Shown in pieces: positions 1 through 6,401 of a stretch of 18,117 nucleotides of DNA. Source of the stretch: CAYVXE01 sp964455375 (GTDB lineage: Bacteria > Zhuqueibacterota > Zhuqueibacteria > Oceanimicrobiales > Oceanimicrobiaceae); contig CAYVXE010000091.1 of the NCBI GenBank assembly GCA_964455375.1, positions 1 to 18,117 of the forward strand, written 5' to 3'. The position numbers and the translations under genes are program-made. Below the pieces are notes generated by a model that was not told the DNA's origin, did not search any database, and was given only the letters and a program-made list of their open reading frames with translations. Position 1 is the first letter of the stretch; each line of letters starts with the position of its first letter.

Positions 1-6
1 AAAATA

Positions 7-390
7 TCATAGATTATTGACTATCCGTTTGAGCCCGTCTTTTAAAATTGGAACATTAAAATTAATTATCAGACCTAATTTTAGATTCGATAATTTCAAT
101 TAGGTTAAAAGTTGTGCCTGATGGATAGGTTCGATTTTTTTCAACTGCCTTTATTCAATAATTACTAATTTCTCTACAACGATATCAAGTCGATAACCAC
201 AATCTAATTTTACGCCTTTATAATTTATAGGTAACGATTTTTGTCTTTCAAAGGCCATTTTATGAATTGATAATTCCCGGCAAAGACATTCTTCATAAGC
301 AGATTCAAGCAAACCCGGACCCAAATGACGATGTACTTCAATTGCTAATCCAATAATTGTATTGGACAATTCGTCTTCTCGTTTAACCAT
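7..390 (-). pseudogene. Decayed GxxExxY family gene (PD-(D/E)xK-like, PDDEXK_3)
   Basis: The open part (390 down to a stop at 151-153) carries the family signature: an N-terminal helix ending HRHLGPGLLESAYE, then a strand with YRLDIVVEKLVIIE. Reading on past the stop recovers the missing C-terminus. One base is lost right after the VIIE codons (GAATAAAG where GAAATAAAG is expected), and one extra A in a 7-A run restores the frame. The text then continues as IEPIHQAQLLT, an in-frame TAA at 100-102 where a Tyr is expected, then a complete tail ending KDGLKRIVNNL and TGA at 7-9. With these lesions repaired the product is about 127 aa, the usual family length, with the D...ExK...Q pattern of PD-(D/E)xK nucleases. 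Function in the family is not established. The two compensating indels could be assembly errors, but the separate stop codon argues for real decay. I am confident of the family and fairly confident that the gene is broken. Confidence 0.85.
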
Positions 391-391
391 T

Positions 392-432
392 TCTTCACGT
401 CTTTATTCCTTTGCGAGTTTTGCGCCTTTGCG
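392..432 (-). repeat. Tandem 8-bp units directly upstream of the GxxExxY gene
   Basis: Read on the minus strand towards the gene, this stretch divides into five 8-bp units: CGCAAAGG (432-425), CGCAAAAC (424-417), one extra T, CGCAAAGG (415-408), AATAAAGA (407-400) and CGTGAAGA (399-392). One base separates the last unit from the ATG at 390. The same kind of unit (CTCTAAGA, CTCAAAGG, CACAAAGG) forms the inner part of the inverted repeats of the element at 1805-2142. I infer that this is the end of a related GxxExxY element whose other end lies just left of the window. No outer GTAAC terminus is visible here. Confidence 0.6.
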
Positions 433-558
433 GTTTATAATTTTATTGCGGCTTGCCGCGTTAGGAATGTATGCTAATATAGAAATTAAATGCAAAATTG
501 CAAATAGTTTGCCTTTGAAGAAATGCGCGGTGAAAGGAATAAAAGTCGTCTAAAATGG

Positions 559-587
559 TTGAAATTGCAACATTGTTTCGTTACATT
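559..587 (+). promoter_or_regulatory. Possible sigma-70-type promoter of the histidine kinase gene
   Basis: TTGAAA (559-564) and TACATT (582-587) are separated by exactly 17 nt. The expected transcription start is about 13-20 nt before the kinase ATG. The stretch 433-558 upstream holds a short perfect hairpin (GCGGC-TT-GCCGC near 450-461) and nothing else I can support. Confidence 0.4.
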
Positions 588-606
588 TGGTTTTAACAAA
601 AATTAA

Positions 607-1800
607 ATGAGCGCCATGAAAATATTTTTCTCACGTCTCCGCGGACATTTTAAAGGATTGCTTTTCATTTTTGCCCTGGTACTTATTTTGGCTCTGATGT
701 TTTACAGTCAGGGAATTGTAAATTCATTACGGGCAGAGTCCAGGGGCATTGCAGAATTTTATGCCAATCTTTATGCTGCCGCAGCGTCGGCAGAATCCGG
801 TTCAGGGCTCAATTTTCTTTTCGAAAAAGTTATTTTACCGTCGAATTTTCCGTTTGTGCTGACGGATTCGAAAGGCAATCCCAGCGCCTGGAAAGGGGTT
901 GGCATCAATCCGGATGATCGTTCTCCGGCAACGATTAAAAGGGTACGGAAAATTGTCGCTGTCATGGAGAAAGAAGCGGATCCCATTCCCATAAAATATG
1001 AAGACTATTTGGTGGGATATTTGTACTACGGCGACACGAAAATGATCAAACAATTGCGCCTGTTGCCATACATCGGGATCGTTGTGGTTGGCTTATTTGT
1101 GTTCGTGGGATTTTTGGGATTTCGCAGCATCCAGCGCAGCGAACAGCAGTTTATCTGGGTGGGTCTGTCCAAAGAAACCGCACATCAAATCGGAACGCCT
1201 TTGTCATCCATGATGGGGTGGATTGAACTGCTCAAAATGGAGATTCAAAGTAATAAGGCGAAAAATACCTTGCACGAAATGGAAAAAGATATCGAACGTC
1301 TGAATAAAATTACCGCAAGGTTTTCACAAATCGGCTCAAAGGCGGTTTTGAAAGAAGTGCGGGTTTCGGGAATCATTGCCGATGTCGTGCAGTACTTCCA
1401 GGCACGTTTGCCGCAATGGGGTAAAAAAGTGGAAATTACGACAGATTTTGATTACGATGCCAAAGTACCTCTTAATAAGGAATTGTTCGAGTGGGTCATT
1501 GAAAATTTAATGAAAAATTCCCTGGATGCGATCAAAAATAAGAACGGTAAAATTGCAATAAATTTGCGCCATTCCCAAAACGGCAAACATAAAGTTTTTA
1601 TTGACATCACCGACAATGGCCAGGGCATCACCGCATCAAAAAAGAGAGACGTATTTAAGCCTGGTTTCAGTACCAAAAAGCGCGGCTGGGGACTTGGATT
1701 AAGCCTGGCAAAGCGTATTGTTGAAGATTACCACGGCGGTAAACTGCTGGTGAAAGAGAGTAAACTTAATCACGGCACGACCATGCGTATCGTTTTGTGA
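607..1800 (+). CDS. Membrane-bound sensor histidine kinase
   Basis: This is a 397-aa two-component sensor kinase. A membrane helix at about residues 17-37 and a second at about 152-172 enclose an extracytoplasmic domain of about 115 residues, presumably the sensor. The cytoplasmic part has a dimerisation/phosphoacceptor helix with the phosphorylatable His at 193 in KETAHQIGTPLSS. This HxxGTP H-box differs from the common HE(I/L)RNPL form and is familiar from FCB-group kinases. The ATPase domain shows the N box (ENLMKNSLDA, Asn300), the G1 box (DNGQG, 336-340), an F-box-like segment (DVFKPGFSTK) and the G2 box (GWGLGLS). No Shine-Dalgarno sequence is visible; the start could be the ATG at 607 or the one three codons on at 616. 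No response regulator is adjacent. The likely original operon partner is the membrane protein at 2193, now separated by an inserted element. The stop codon lies inside the left copy of that element's target-site duplication, so the reading frame is intact. Confidence 0.95.
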   Translation: MSAMKIFFSRLRGHFKGLLFIFALVLILALMFYSQGIVNSLRAESRGIAEFYANLYAAAASAESGSGLNFLFEKVILPSNFPFVLTDSKGNPSAWKGVGINPDDRSPATIKRVRKIVAVMEKEADPIPIKYEDYLVGYLYYGDTKMIKQLRLLPYIGIVVVGLFVFVGFLGFRSIQRSEQQFIWVGLSKETAHQIGTPLSSMMGWIELLKMEIQSNKAKNTLHEMEKDIERLNKITARFSQIGSKAVLKEVRVSGIIADVVQYFQARLPQWGKKVEITTDFDYDAKVPLNKELFEWVIENLMKNSLDAIKNKNGKIAINLRHSQNGKHKVFIDITDNGQGITASKKRDVFKPGFSTKKRGWGLGLSLAKRIVEDYHGGKLLVKESKLNHGTTMRIVL

Positions 1801-1804
1801 TTTT
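1797..1804. repeat. Left copy of 8-bp target-site duplication
   Basis: GTGATTTT lies immediately outside the left inverted repeat and is identical to 2143-2150 immediately outside the right one. It contains the TGA stop codon of the histidine kinase gene. Confidence 0.8.
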
Positions 1805-1842
1805 GTAACCATTCAGCCTCTAAGTCTCTAAGACTCAAAGGC
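1805..1842 (+). repeat. Left terminal inverted repeat with three 8-bp units
   Basis: A terminal block GTAACCATTCAGC (1805-1817) is followed by CTCTAAGT (1818-1825), CTCTAAGA (1826-1833) and CTCAAAGG (1834-1841). Apart from one additional 8-bp unit it is the inverted counterpart of 2113-2142. Confidence 0.8.
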
Positions 1843-1861
1843 AAAAACTGTGAACAAATAG

Positions 1862-2105
1862 TTTTCAGGTCAAAGAGAACTCAAATACAAACGACAAATC
1901 GATATTCCAATTAAATATGGCAACTTCATTTTTAATGAAGGACTGCGCTTGGATGTATTGATTGAAGATCTCATTATTTGTGAACTAAAAGCTGTTGATG
2001 CAATGAATCCTGTTTGGGAAGTTCAACTGCTGAGTCATTTGAAATGAACAAATAAGCATAAATGTACCAATAATCAAAAGAGGTCTTAAACGATTTACCA
2101 TATAA
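1862..2105 (+). pseudogene. GxxExxY gene remnant inside the inverted-repeat element
   Basis: From 1862 the frame reads a GxxExxY C-terminal half: RELKYKRQIDIPIKY, then LRLDVLIEDLIICELKAVD, then EVQLLSHLK and a TGA at 2045-2047. This retains the candidate nuclease residues Asp, Glu-x-Lys and Gln. The N-terminal half with the EVHRHLGPGL segment is absent: only about 20 nt, including an in-frame TAG at 1859-1861, lie between the left repeat and the homologous part. After the TGA the family's tail resumes in another frame as VPIIKRGLKRFTI and a TAA at 2103-2105, so there is also an internal deletion. It is too damaged to make a working protein. Its sequence is clearly different from the copy at 7-390, so the two are diverged relatives and not a recent duplication. 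Confidence 0.85.
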
Positions 2106-2112
2106 ACTTGGA

Positions 2113-2142
2113 GCCTTTGTGTCTTAGTGGCTGAATAGTAAC
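2113..2142 (-). repeat. Right terminal inverted repeat with two 8-bp units
   Basis: Read on the minus strand from 2142 inward: GTTACTATTCAGC, then CACTAAGA (2129-2122) and CACAAAGG (2121-2114). It matches the left repeat at 26 of 30 aligned positions and is one 8-bp unit shorter. Confidence 0.8.
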
Positions 2143-2150
2143 GTGATTTT
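2143..2150. repeat. Right copy of 8-bp target-site duplication
   Basis: GTGATTTT is identical to 1797-1804 and directly abuts the right inverted repeat. Confidence 0.8.
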
Positions 2151-2192
2151 AAAGATAAACGACAATCCAACAAACGAATATAGAAAGCGGCT

Positions 2193-2891
2193 ATGCTGAA
2201 CTTCCCATTTGCAATAAACGTTATCATCATCGGTTCATTTGTCTCGCTTGTATTGGGACTTTTATTGTTTCTGTTTCTCGTTTTCAGTCGGGTAAGAAGA
2301 ACAGTGAAAAGGGTACGCCGGCAATATGTACAATACATTTCCGTCCCACAAAATGTAACCCGTTTCGTTTTAGTGATTATTTGGATTTTAGTTTCATTTG
2401 GAATTTTGTTTTTGGCGGCATTCATACAGTCGTACAAATCATTCACGAAACAGCAATTGGTAGCAGAAGTTCGTTGTCGTGTATTGGAAGATGATAAAAC
2501 AGCGATGTTGCTGGAACTCACTCCGGTTGTGAACGGTGTGCGCGGGGAAACAGAGGGGTTTGTTTTGCACGGTGACCAGTGGGCGCTGGAAGGGAATATT
2601 CTGAAATGGGATGATTGGCTGAATTTTGCCGGTGTGCACACGCAATACAAACTTACCCGTGTTCGCGGCCGGTTTGTGGATACGCAGGATGAAATTAATC
2701 TTGCTCCTACGGTTTACAGTCTGGTGCAGCAGGAAGAAGACCCGCGCTGGCACTGGTTGTTTAAATACGGCCACAAGCTGCGTTTTGTGCAGGCGGTCTA
2801 CGGAAACACGGTTTACACGTTTCCTTCGAATGACAACGTTTATGACGTCTACGTGACGACATCAGGATTGATGACCCGGGTGAGGGAATAA
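2193..2891 (+). CDS. Two-helix membrane protein of unknown function
   Basis: The product has 232 aa. Hydrophobic helices lie at about residues 8-31 and 57-79, joined by a basic loop (RVRRTVKRVRR). A soluble domain of about 150 residues follows, probably extracytoplasmic if the N-terminus faces outward, otherwise by the basic-loop rule on the same side as the N-terminus. The domain is rich in beta-strand patterns and aromatic residues (HGDQWALEGNILKWDDW, RVRGRF, DPRWHWLFKYGHKLRF). Similar proteins are sometimes labelled cation/multidrug efflux pump, a label I cannot support here because there are too few membrane segments. The Shine-Dalgarno is weak (GAAAGCGG just before the ATG). Before the insertion at 1805-2142 the gene would have started 46 nt after the histidine kinase stop, so a shared role in envelope sensing is possible. 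Confidence 0.8.
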   Translation: MLNFPFAINVIIIGSFVSLVLGLLLFLFLVFSRVRRTVKRVRRQYVQYISVPQNVTRFVLVIIWILVSFGILFLAAFIQSYKSFTKQQLVAEVRCRVLEDDKTAMLLELTPVVNGVRGETEGFVLHGDQWALEGNILKWDDWLNFAGVHTQYKLTRVRGRFVDTQDEINLAPTVYSLVQQEEDPRWHWLFKYGHKLRFVQAVYGNTVYTFPSNDNVYDVYVTTSGLMTRVRE

Positions 2892-2990
2892 AGTCCGGAC
2901 TAAGGTTAGCTGTAATCGGATTAACTGCCAAAGTTTATTCGGAGATTTCAGGATTCGGTGGAGGTAACAATGGATTTGAGTTTAGAGCAG

Positions 2991-3028
2991 AAGTCAGAGC
3001 CGAGCTTCATATCGCTCAACTCTGACTT
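2991..3028. terminator. Hairpin between convergent genes, possible bidirectional terminator
   Basis: AAGTCAGAG (2991-2999) pairs perfectly with CTCTGACTT (3020-3028). Inside it GAGC (3002-3005) pairs with GCTC (3014-3017), leaving a CC/AA internal mismatch. It sits between the end of the membrane-protein gene and the end of the DOMON lipoprotein gene, where a shared terminator would be. There is no clear T-tract on either side, so the role is uncertain. Confidence 0.4.
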
Positions 3029-3071
3029 ACGAAGGTGGAAGGTAAGAGTAAAGAGGATATTGATTCAATTG

Positions 3072-3938
3072 TTAGAAAGTTGATAGTGATTGATTTTGGT
3101 CCTGAATGAATGCCGCGTTGTTCGAGCCTGAACCAAGCCGTACCGCCACCCAGAATTTAAACTGTTCCGGCACTGACGGACTGACTCCAAGACGTCCGCG
3201 CCCGCCACCGAAAGCACCGCGACCGCCGCCACGGCCCCCACCAAAACCACCAGCGGGACGACCACCAAAACCTCTTTCCGCCCGCAATTTTTCGAAGTCA
3301 AATTTGGCAGTCTCAAATCCCACACCAACTTTCGCACCTTCCCTGTTTTCTATAGCGTAGGGATAGGTCTTCGTTCGTTTCAGTGGCACTTTTATCTCAT
3401 AAACAAGAACATCGGCGGGTTTGCCTATTTTGACTTCAATGCCCGGGACTTCATTTATTGCAAACCGTTTGCTTTCGTCTTTTTGCGGTCCAAGGATTTC
3501 CAGCTCTGTTTGCTGTGCAAAACGATCACGTATTTCTTCGGGAGTTCGCTCGGCTCTCCTGTTGCGGGGCATAAACATTCCATTGTCAAGCATACCGGTC
3601 GGGAAGCGGATGCCGAACGTTTTATCTTTTCCACCATCGGCGTCAAACCAGAGAATGAACCCCATACTTAGCATCTGCCGCTGCAAAACTTTATCACTAG
3701 AGACCAGGCAGATATATAGAAATTCATGATCGTTTCTGACCCCGATTGATACATTCTTTTTTTCAACAAACGTTAGTCTCCCCTCCCAGTCTTCCTGATG
3801 ACCGTCGATTTGGGTCGTTTGTTTTTCCCATGCACTGTTCAGCTTAAGCGTACTGCTACAACCGAACAGGAAGAAAAATGGTAGCATGGTTAAGATTAAC
3901 TGATTATGCAAGTGTACTATTTTGTTAGAATGTGGCAT
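3072..3938 (-). CDS. DOMON/CBM9-like lipoprotein with RGG-rich segment
   Basis: The product has 288 aa from the chosen ATG, which has a good Shine-Dalgarno (AGAAGGGAT just upstream). The longer frame back to 3998 overlaps the preceding gene and lacks such a site. The N-terminus is a lipoprotein signal with lipobox LFGC and acylation Cys27. Residues about 34-215 look like a DOMON/CBM9-type beta-sandwich: IDGHQEDWEG, then VRNDHEFLYICL, then GFILWFDADGGKDKTFGIRFP, the pattern of domains that bind sugars or haem-like ligands. Residues 222-251 are almost only Gly, Arg, Phe and Ala (RGGGRG repeats), followed by a final beta-strand segment. The gene lies 38 nt downstream of the triple-LTxxQ lipoprotein gene and is probably co-transcribed from the ECF-type promoter at 5112-5140. 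The ligand is unknown. Confidence 0.85.
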   Translation of the reverse strand: MPHSNKIVHLHNQLILTMLPFFFLFGCSSTLKLNSAWEKQTTQIDGHQEDWEGRLTFVEKKNVSIGVRNDHEFLYICLVSSDKVLQRQMLSMGFILWFDADGGKDKTFGIRFPTGMLDNGMFMPRNRRAERTPEEIRDRFAQQTELEILGPQKDESKRFAINEVPGIEVKIGKPADVLVYEIKVPLKRTKTYPYAIENREGAKVGVGFETAKFDFEKLRAERGFGGRPAGGFGGGRGGGRGAFGGGRGRLGVSPSVPEQFKFWVAVRLGSGSNNAAFIQDQNQSLSTF

Positions 3939-3976
3939 TTTTAATCCCTTCTGTATTTTAGAATGCACCGGGGAAC

Positions 3977-4957
3977 TCAATTGTTTCGGCCAAACCATCT
4001 GTGACCGCCTTTTGGGCCTCGCTCTGCTTTTAGCGCTTCAAATAGTTCTATTTGTTCCGGCGTCAGGATGCTTTTGATTTGTGCATCGATTTCAGCCATT
4101 CTCTGCTGCATCAAATGATGCCGTTCTTCGGGACTTAAATCCTGGAAATTGTCGGGTCTGTTTTGTTTCAGGTTGGTGAAAATTTCCTGCAGTTTTGCTT
4201 GCTGACTTTCATCCAAATTGAGAGCTTCAACTAAATGCTGGAAGCGTTGTCCGGCATTTCTCTGTCCAAACCGTTGCATTTTTCCTCTCCTGTGCTTACG
4301 GCGTTCAGTTTTCATTTGTTCGAAAACAATTTTTTGGTCCGGCGTCAGAATATTCAAAATCTGCTGTTCATGCTGTTGAGAAATATCTTTCATTTGTCCG
4401 CGTGCTTCGCCTGGATTTTCCTGCATTGTGTTTCTTGCCTGTACAAGTTTATCCCACGTGTCAAGTACTTTTATTTGAGTTTTTTGTTCATCTGTCAAGT
4501 TGAGTTTTTCATCCAGTTTTGCAATGCGGTAGTCGATGAGCTCTTCCGGCATTTTACCGCTGTCCAATTGTGTTTTTAAAATGGTAAATTTGTTTTGTTG
4601 TTCCGGGGTTAGAACCGTCATAATTATTTGCTCGATGGCTTTACGCATTTCTTCACGTTTTGCCTGTCTTTCTTCTTTAGACGGGCGTTGTTGTGGCCGT
4701 TCTTTTGGGCGCAGCTCCTCTAATTTCGCTTTGACGAGATCATGGATTTGGGTTTTCTGTTCTTCCGTCACATTGAGGACTGCGAAAATGCCGTTGTCAT
4801 GAAGCAACCCGGGTCCGAAATCTACGCTCTCTACCTGTGAAACGTTTTTGTCCAGCGTAGACGTTTGTGCAGAAGACGGCTCTAAGGCGCTGTTGCTCGA
4901 GCAGCTAAGAAGCGCAAATGACAGGATTACCGCAATGATAAGATTTAAAACTTTCAT
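3977..4957 (-). CDS. Lipoprotein with three LTxxQ (Spy/CpxP-type) modules
   Basis: This 326-aa protein has a lipoprotein signal (lipobox LLSC, Cys19) and is therefore periplasmic and membrane-anchored. It contains three successive helical modules. Each opens with an LTxxQ-like motif and closes with another: LNVTEEQ (61-67) with VLTPEQ (115-120), LNLTDEQ (152-158) with ILTPDQ (203-208), LNLDESQ (246-252) with ILTPEQ (297-302). Typical Spy, CpxP or ZraP proteins have a single module in about 150 aa. Known relatives are periplasmic chaperones or metal/stress sensors, and the exact role here is inferred. The protein is highly charged, with basic patches such as RRKHRRGK. A strong Shine-Dalgarno (AAAGGAGA) precedes the ATG. 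An ECF-type promoter, matching the one before the sigma factor operon, lies about 155 nt upstream, so it is likely a target of that sigma factor. Confidence 0.9.
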   Translation of the reverse strand: MKVLNLIIAVILSFALLSCSSNSALEPSSAQTSTLDKNVSQVESVDFGPGLLHDNGIFAVLNVTEEQKTQIHDLVKAKLEELRPKERPQQRPSKEERQAKREEMRKAIEQIIMTVLTPEQQNKFTILKTQLDSGKMPEELIDYRIAKLDEKLNLTDEQKTQIKVLDTWDKLVQARNTMQENPGEARGQMKDISQQHEQQILNILTPDQKIVFEQMKTERRKHRRGKMQRFGQRNAGQRFQHLVEALNLDESQQAKLQEIFTNLKQNRPDNFQDLSPEERHHLMQQRMAEIDAQIKSILTPEQIELFEALKAERGPKGGHRWFGRNN

Positions 4958-5316
4958 GGTTATCTCCTTTTAAATTGTGATGAATACATGTGATTTCTAA
5001 CGAGACCGTAGAGAAAGTCGAAATTGAATAAATTTTCATACATCCGACAAGCAGCATTCTCTTTCGCATGCTCTCTTTCCTTTGTGGTCTGTTATTATCT
5101 TTTTCTGCCCGTTAGACAGTTACGGTATCGATTTCATTCCAACGATAAATAAAAAAATGAGTTTAAGCATCGGATTGACTTTCGGTCGTGGGTTTAATGT
5201 TGCTTGTCAGGTGTTTGATGTCCTCTTTCATATTTGATAACAGTACTTGCCAAACCGAATTTCTCTGCCGCGACACTTTATAATGAAACGACATTTTCGG
5301 TGTTTCCGCTCAGACA
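4958..5316. other. Intergenic stretch between the two LTxxQ genes
   Basis: These 359 nt hold no supportable gene. They contain the ECF-type promoter at 5112-5140 (minus strand), a leader of roughly 150 nt to the lipoprotein ATG, and the Shine-Dalgarno next to that ATG. I found no convincing terminator for the upstream sigma operon, so read-through into the lipoprotein genes remains possible. Confidence 0.6.
5112..5140 (-). promoter_or_regulatory. ECF sigma factor-type promoter of the triple-LTxxQ lipoprotein
   Basis: On the minus strand GGAATGA (5140-5134) is followed after exactly 16 nt by GTCTAA (5117-5112). GGAA-type -35 and TCTRA-type -10 elements with this spacing are the classical ECF group pattern. 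The promoter before the ECF sigma gene (6981-7009) has the same -10 hexamer, the same GGAAT and the same 16-nt spacing, while the spacers are unrelated in sequence. Confidence 0.7.
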
Positions 5317-5982
5317 CTATTCAGGTGGCCGGTTTCGGTGATCAAACGGCGGATGCCGAAAAAACGGTCTGTGGAACGGCGGTCGCATGTTCATTCTTAA
5401 TTTATCGAATTGTACGACCTGTTCCGGCGTTAGTACCTGTTTGATCTTCTCCTGAATGTCGCGCCTGCGTGCCATAAAATGCCTTTTCATATTGTCTGGA
5501 TTGCGGTGCATCTCTTCCGGTGGTGGAGGTGGTTCCATCTCATCAAGAATTTTACGGATTTGTTGCTGCTGCTTTTTGGTGAGGTGCAATTCTTTTGTTA
5601 ATCGTGTTAGCCGGGATTCGACGATTTTGTTTGAACTTCGCTCTAAATGTTCCTCAAAGCGTTGGCGTTGTTCGTCCGTGAGGACCGCTTTTAATTCCGT
5701 ACGCATAGAATCATAAATAGCAAACAATTCATCCTGATGCTGGTCGAACAACTTAGCCATTTTCTCCGAATGTTTTTTCATGATTGCTTCGAATTGGTGG
5801 CGCTGCTGTTCTGTCGGTTGGATGACCCTTTCCATGAAATAAAAAAAACGGTCCATGGGGAGCATGTGCTCAAATCTTCGCTCGCGCGTATCGCGAATTG
5901 TTCCGCTAACCAGGGCGCCAATGATGATGCCGATGACCAGTGTTCCGAGTAAAATAAATGTCGATTTTGTTTTGTAGCTCAT
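5317..5982 (-). CDS. Membrane-anchored LTxxQ (Spy/CpxP-like) periplasmic protein
   Basis: The product has 221 aa. One N-terminal helix at about residues 8-27 (FILLGTLVIGIIIGALVSG) is followed by a charged helical periplasmic part. LTxxQ motifs are LTDEQ (101-105), LTKKQ (134-138) and LTPEQ (184-188), so it holds roughly two modules, the first degenerate (QPTEQQ near 55-60). A proline run (PPPPP, 151-155) separates helices, and the C-terminus is rich in His, Pro and Arg (PPFHRPFFRHPPFDHR), suggesting possible metal binding. The ATG overlaps the anti-sigma stop by ATGA, so the genes are translationally coupled. Comparison: in CnrYXH-type systems a membrane-bound CpxP-fold protein (CnrX) senses metal and controls an anti-sigma factor. 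This gene is placed to do the same, though the signal is unknown. Confidence 0.85.
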   Translation of the reverse strand: MSYKTKSTFILLGTLVIGIIIGALVSGTIRDTRERRFEHMLPMDRFFYFMERVIQPTEQQRHQFEAIMKKHSEKMAKLFDQHQDELFAIYDSMRTELKAVLTDEQRQRFEEHLERSSNKIVESRLTRLTKELHLTKKQQQQIRKILDEMEPPPPPEEMHRNPDNMKRHFMARRRDIQEKIKQVLTPEQVVQFDKLRMNMRPPFHRPFFRHPPFDHRNRPPE

Positions 5983-6401
5983 GGTTTCTCCTCTTTGAGC
6001 AGATCATCTAATTGCCAGGTATTCTCAAAGGTGATTGTTGGAATATTGAAAATAGAATTTAGAGACATCTCTTTACCGAGTTTGGAATTAATGGAAAAAA
6101 GCAAAATAATGGTTACTGCACCGATGGTGGCAAACATCCGAAATGCCCAGGTCAGAGAATTAGCGAATTCTTCTTCCTGCGATTGTGATGATTTTATTTT
6201 CTGCATCACCCGTGCTGAAAAGAACGGTTTAAACTTGTTCTCACCTGATTCAGCCAGTCGTTTGCGCATTTTGATGATCCGTTTTTGTTCTGTGCGCAAT
6301 TCCGGTGATGACTTCAATGCCTGGTGCAACAGGTCTTGCTCTTTTTGTGACAATTTTGCATCGAACGAAAGGATGAGTAACTGTAACTGTTTGTCGTTCA
6401 T
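5979..6401 (-). CDS. Probable anti-sigma factor, single-pass membrane protein
   Basis: The product has 140 aa. A cytoplasmic N-terminal part of about 80 residues (LSFDAKLSQKEQDLLHQAL, then SPELR) resembles the N-terminal helices of small anti-sigma factors. One membrane helix at about residues 86-105 (FRMFATIGAVTIILLFS) and a short periplasmic tail follow. There is no HxxxCxxC zinc motif, so it is not a ZAS-type anti-sigma. Assignment rests mainly on position: it overlaps the ECF sigma gene by ATGA upstream and the LTxxQ membrane protein by ATGA downstream. GGAGG within the end of the sigma gene serves as ribosome binding site. Confidence 0.8.
   Translation of the reverse strand: MNDKQLQLLILSFDAKLSQKEQDLLHQALKSSPELRTEQKRIIKMRKRLAESGENKFKPFFSARVMQKIKSSQSQEEEFANSLTWAFRMFATIGAVTIILLFSINSKLGKEMSLNSIFNIPTITFENTWQLDDLLKEEKP

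Larger units (their letters stand above)
1805..2142 (+). mobile_element. Small GxxExxY-bearing element with inverted repeats and target-site duplication
   Basis: The 338-bp segment begins with GTAACCATTCAGCC and, read inward on the opposite strand, ends with GTTACTATTCAGCC. The ends match over 30 aligned positions with 4 mismatches; the left end carries one extra 8-nt unit. Both ends are abutted by the identical 8-mer GTGATTTT. The interior is almost entirely the remnant of a GxxExxY gene, whose last stop lies 7 nt before the right repeat. There is no recognisable DDE, serine or tyrosine transposase. I infer a degenerate, non-autonomous copy of a transposable cassette. Whether the GxxExxY protein moves it or is cargo of an unknown transposase cannot be told from one copy. 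Confidence 0.75.

Noticed and set aside
362..553. Plus-strand open frame across the upstream part of the GxxExxY gene
   Set aside because: It is antisense to the pseudogene start and its iterons, with low-complexity content and no ribosome binding site.
548..553. GTCTAA before the histidine kinase as a third ECF promoter
   Set aside because: The 7 bases at the required distance (525-531) are GCGCGGT, not GGAAT-like; the nearby GGAAT is far too close.
1985..2650. Long minus-strand open frame opposite the membrane-protein gene
   Set aside because: Ser/Thr/Asn-rich antisense translation with no family features; the plus-strand frame has membrane helices and a coherent domain.
3106..3360. Proline/arginine-rich plus-strand frame
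   Set aside because: It is the antisense of the Gly/Arg-rich segment of the DOMON-like lipoprotein.
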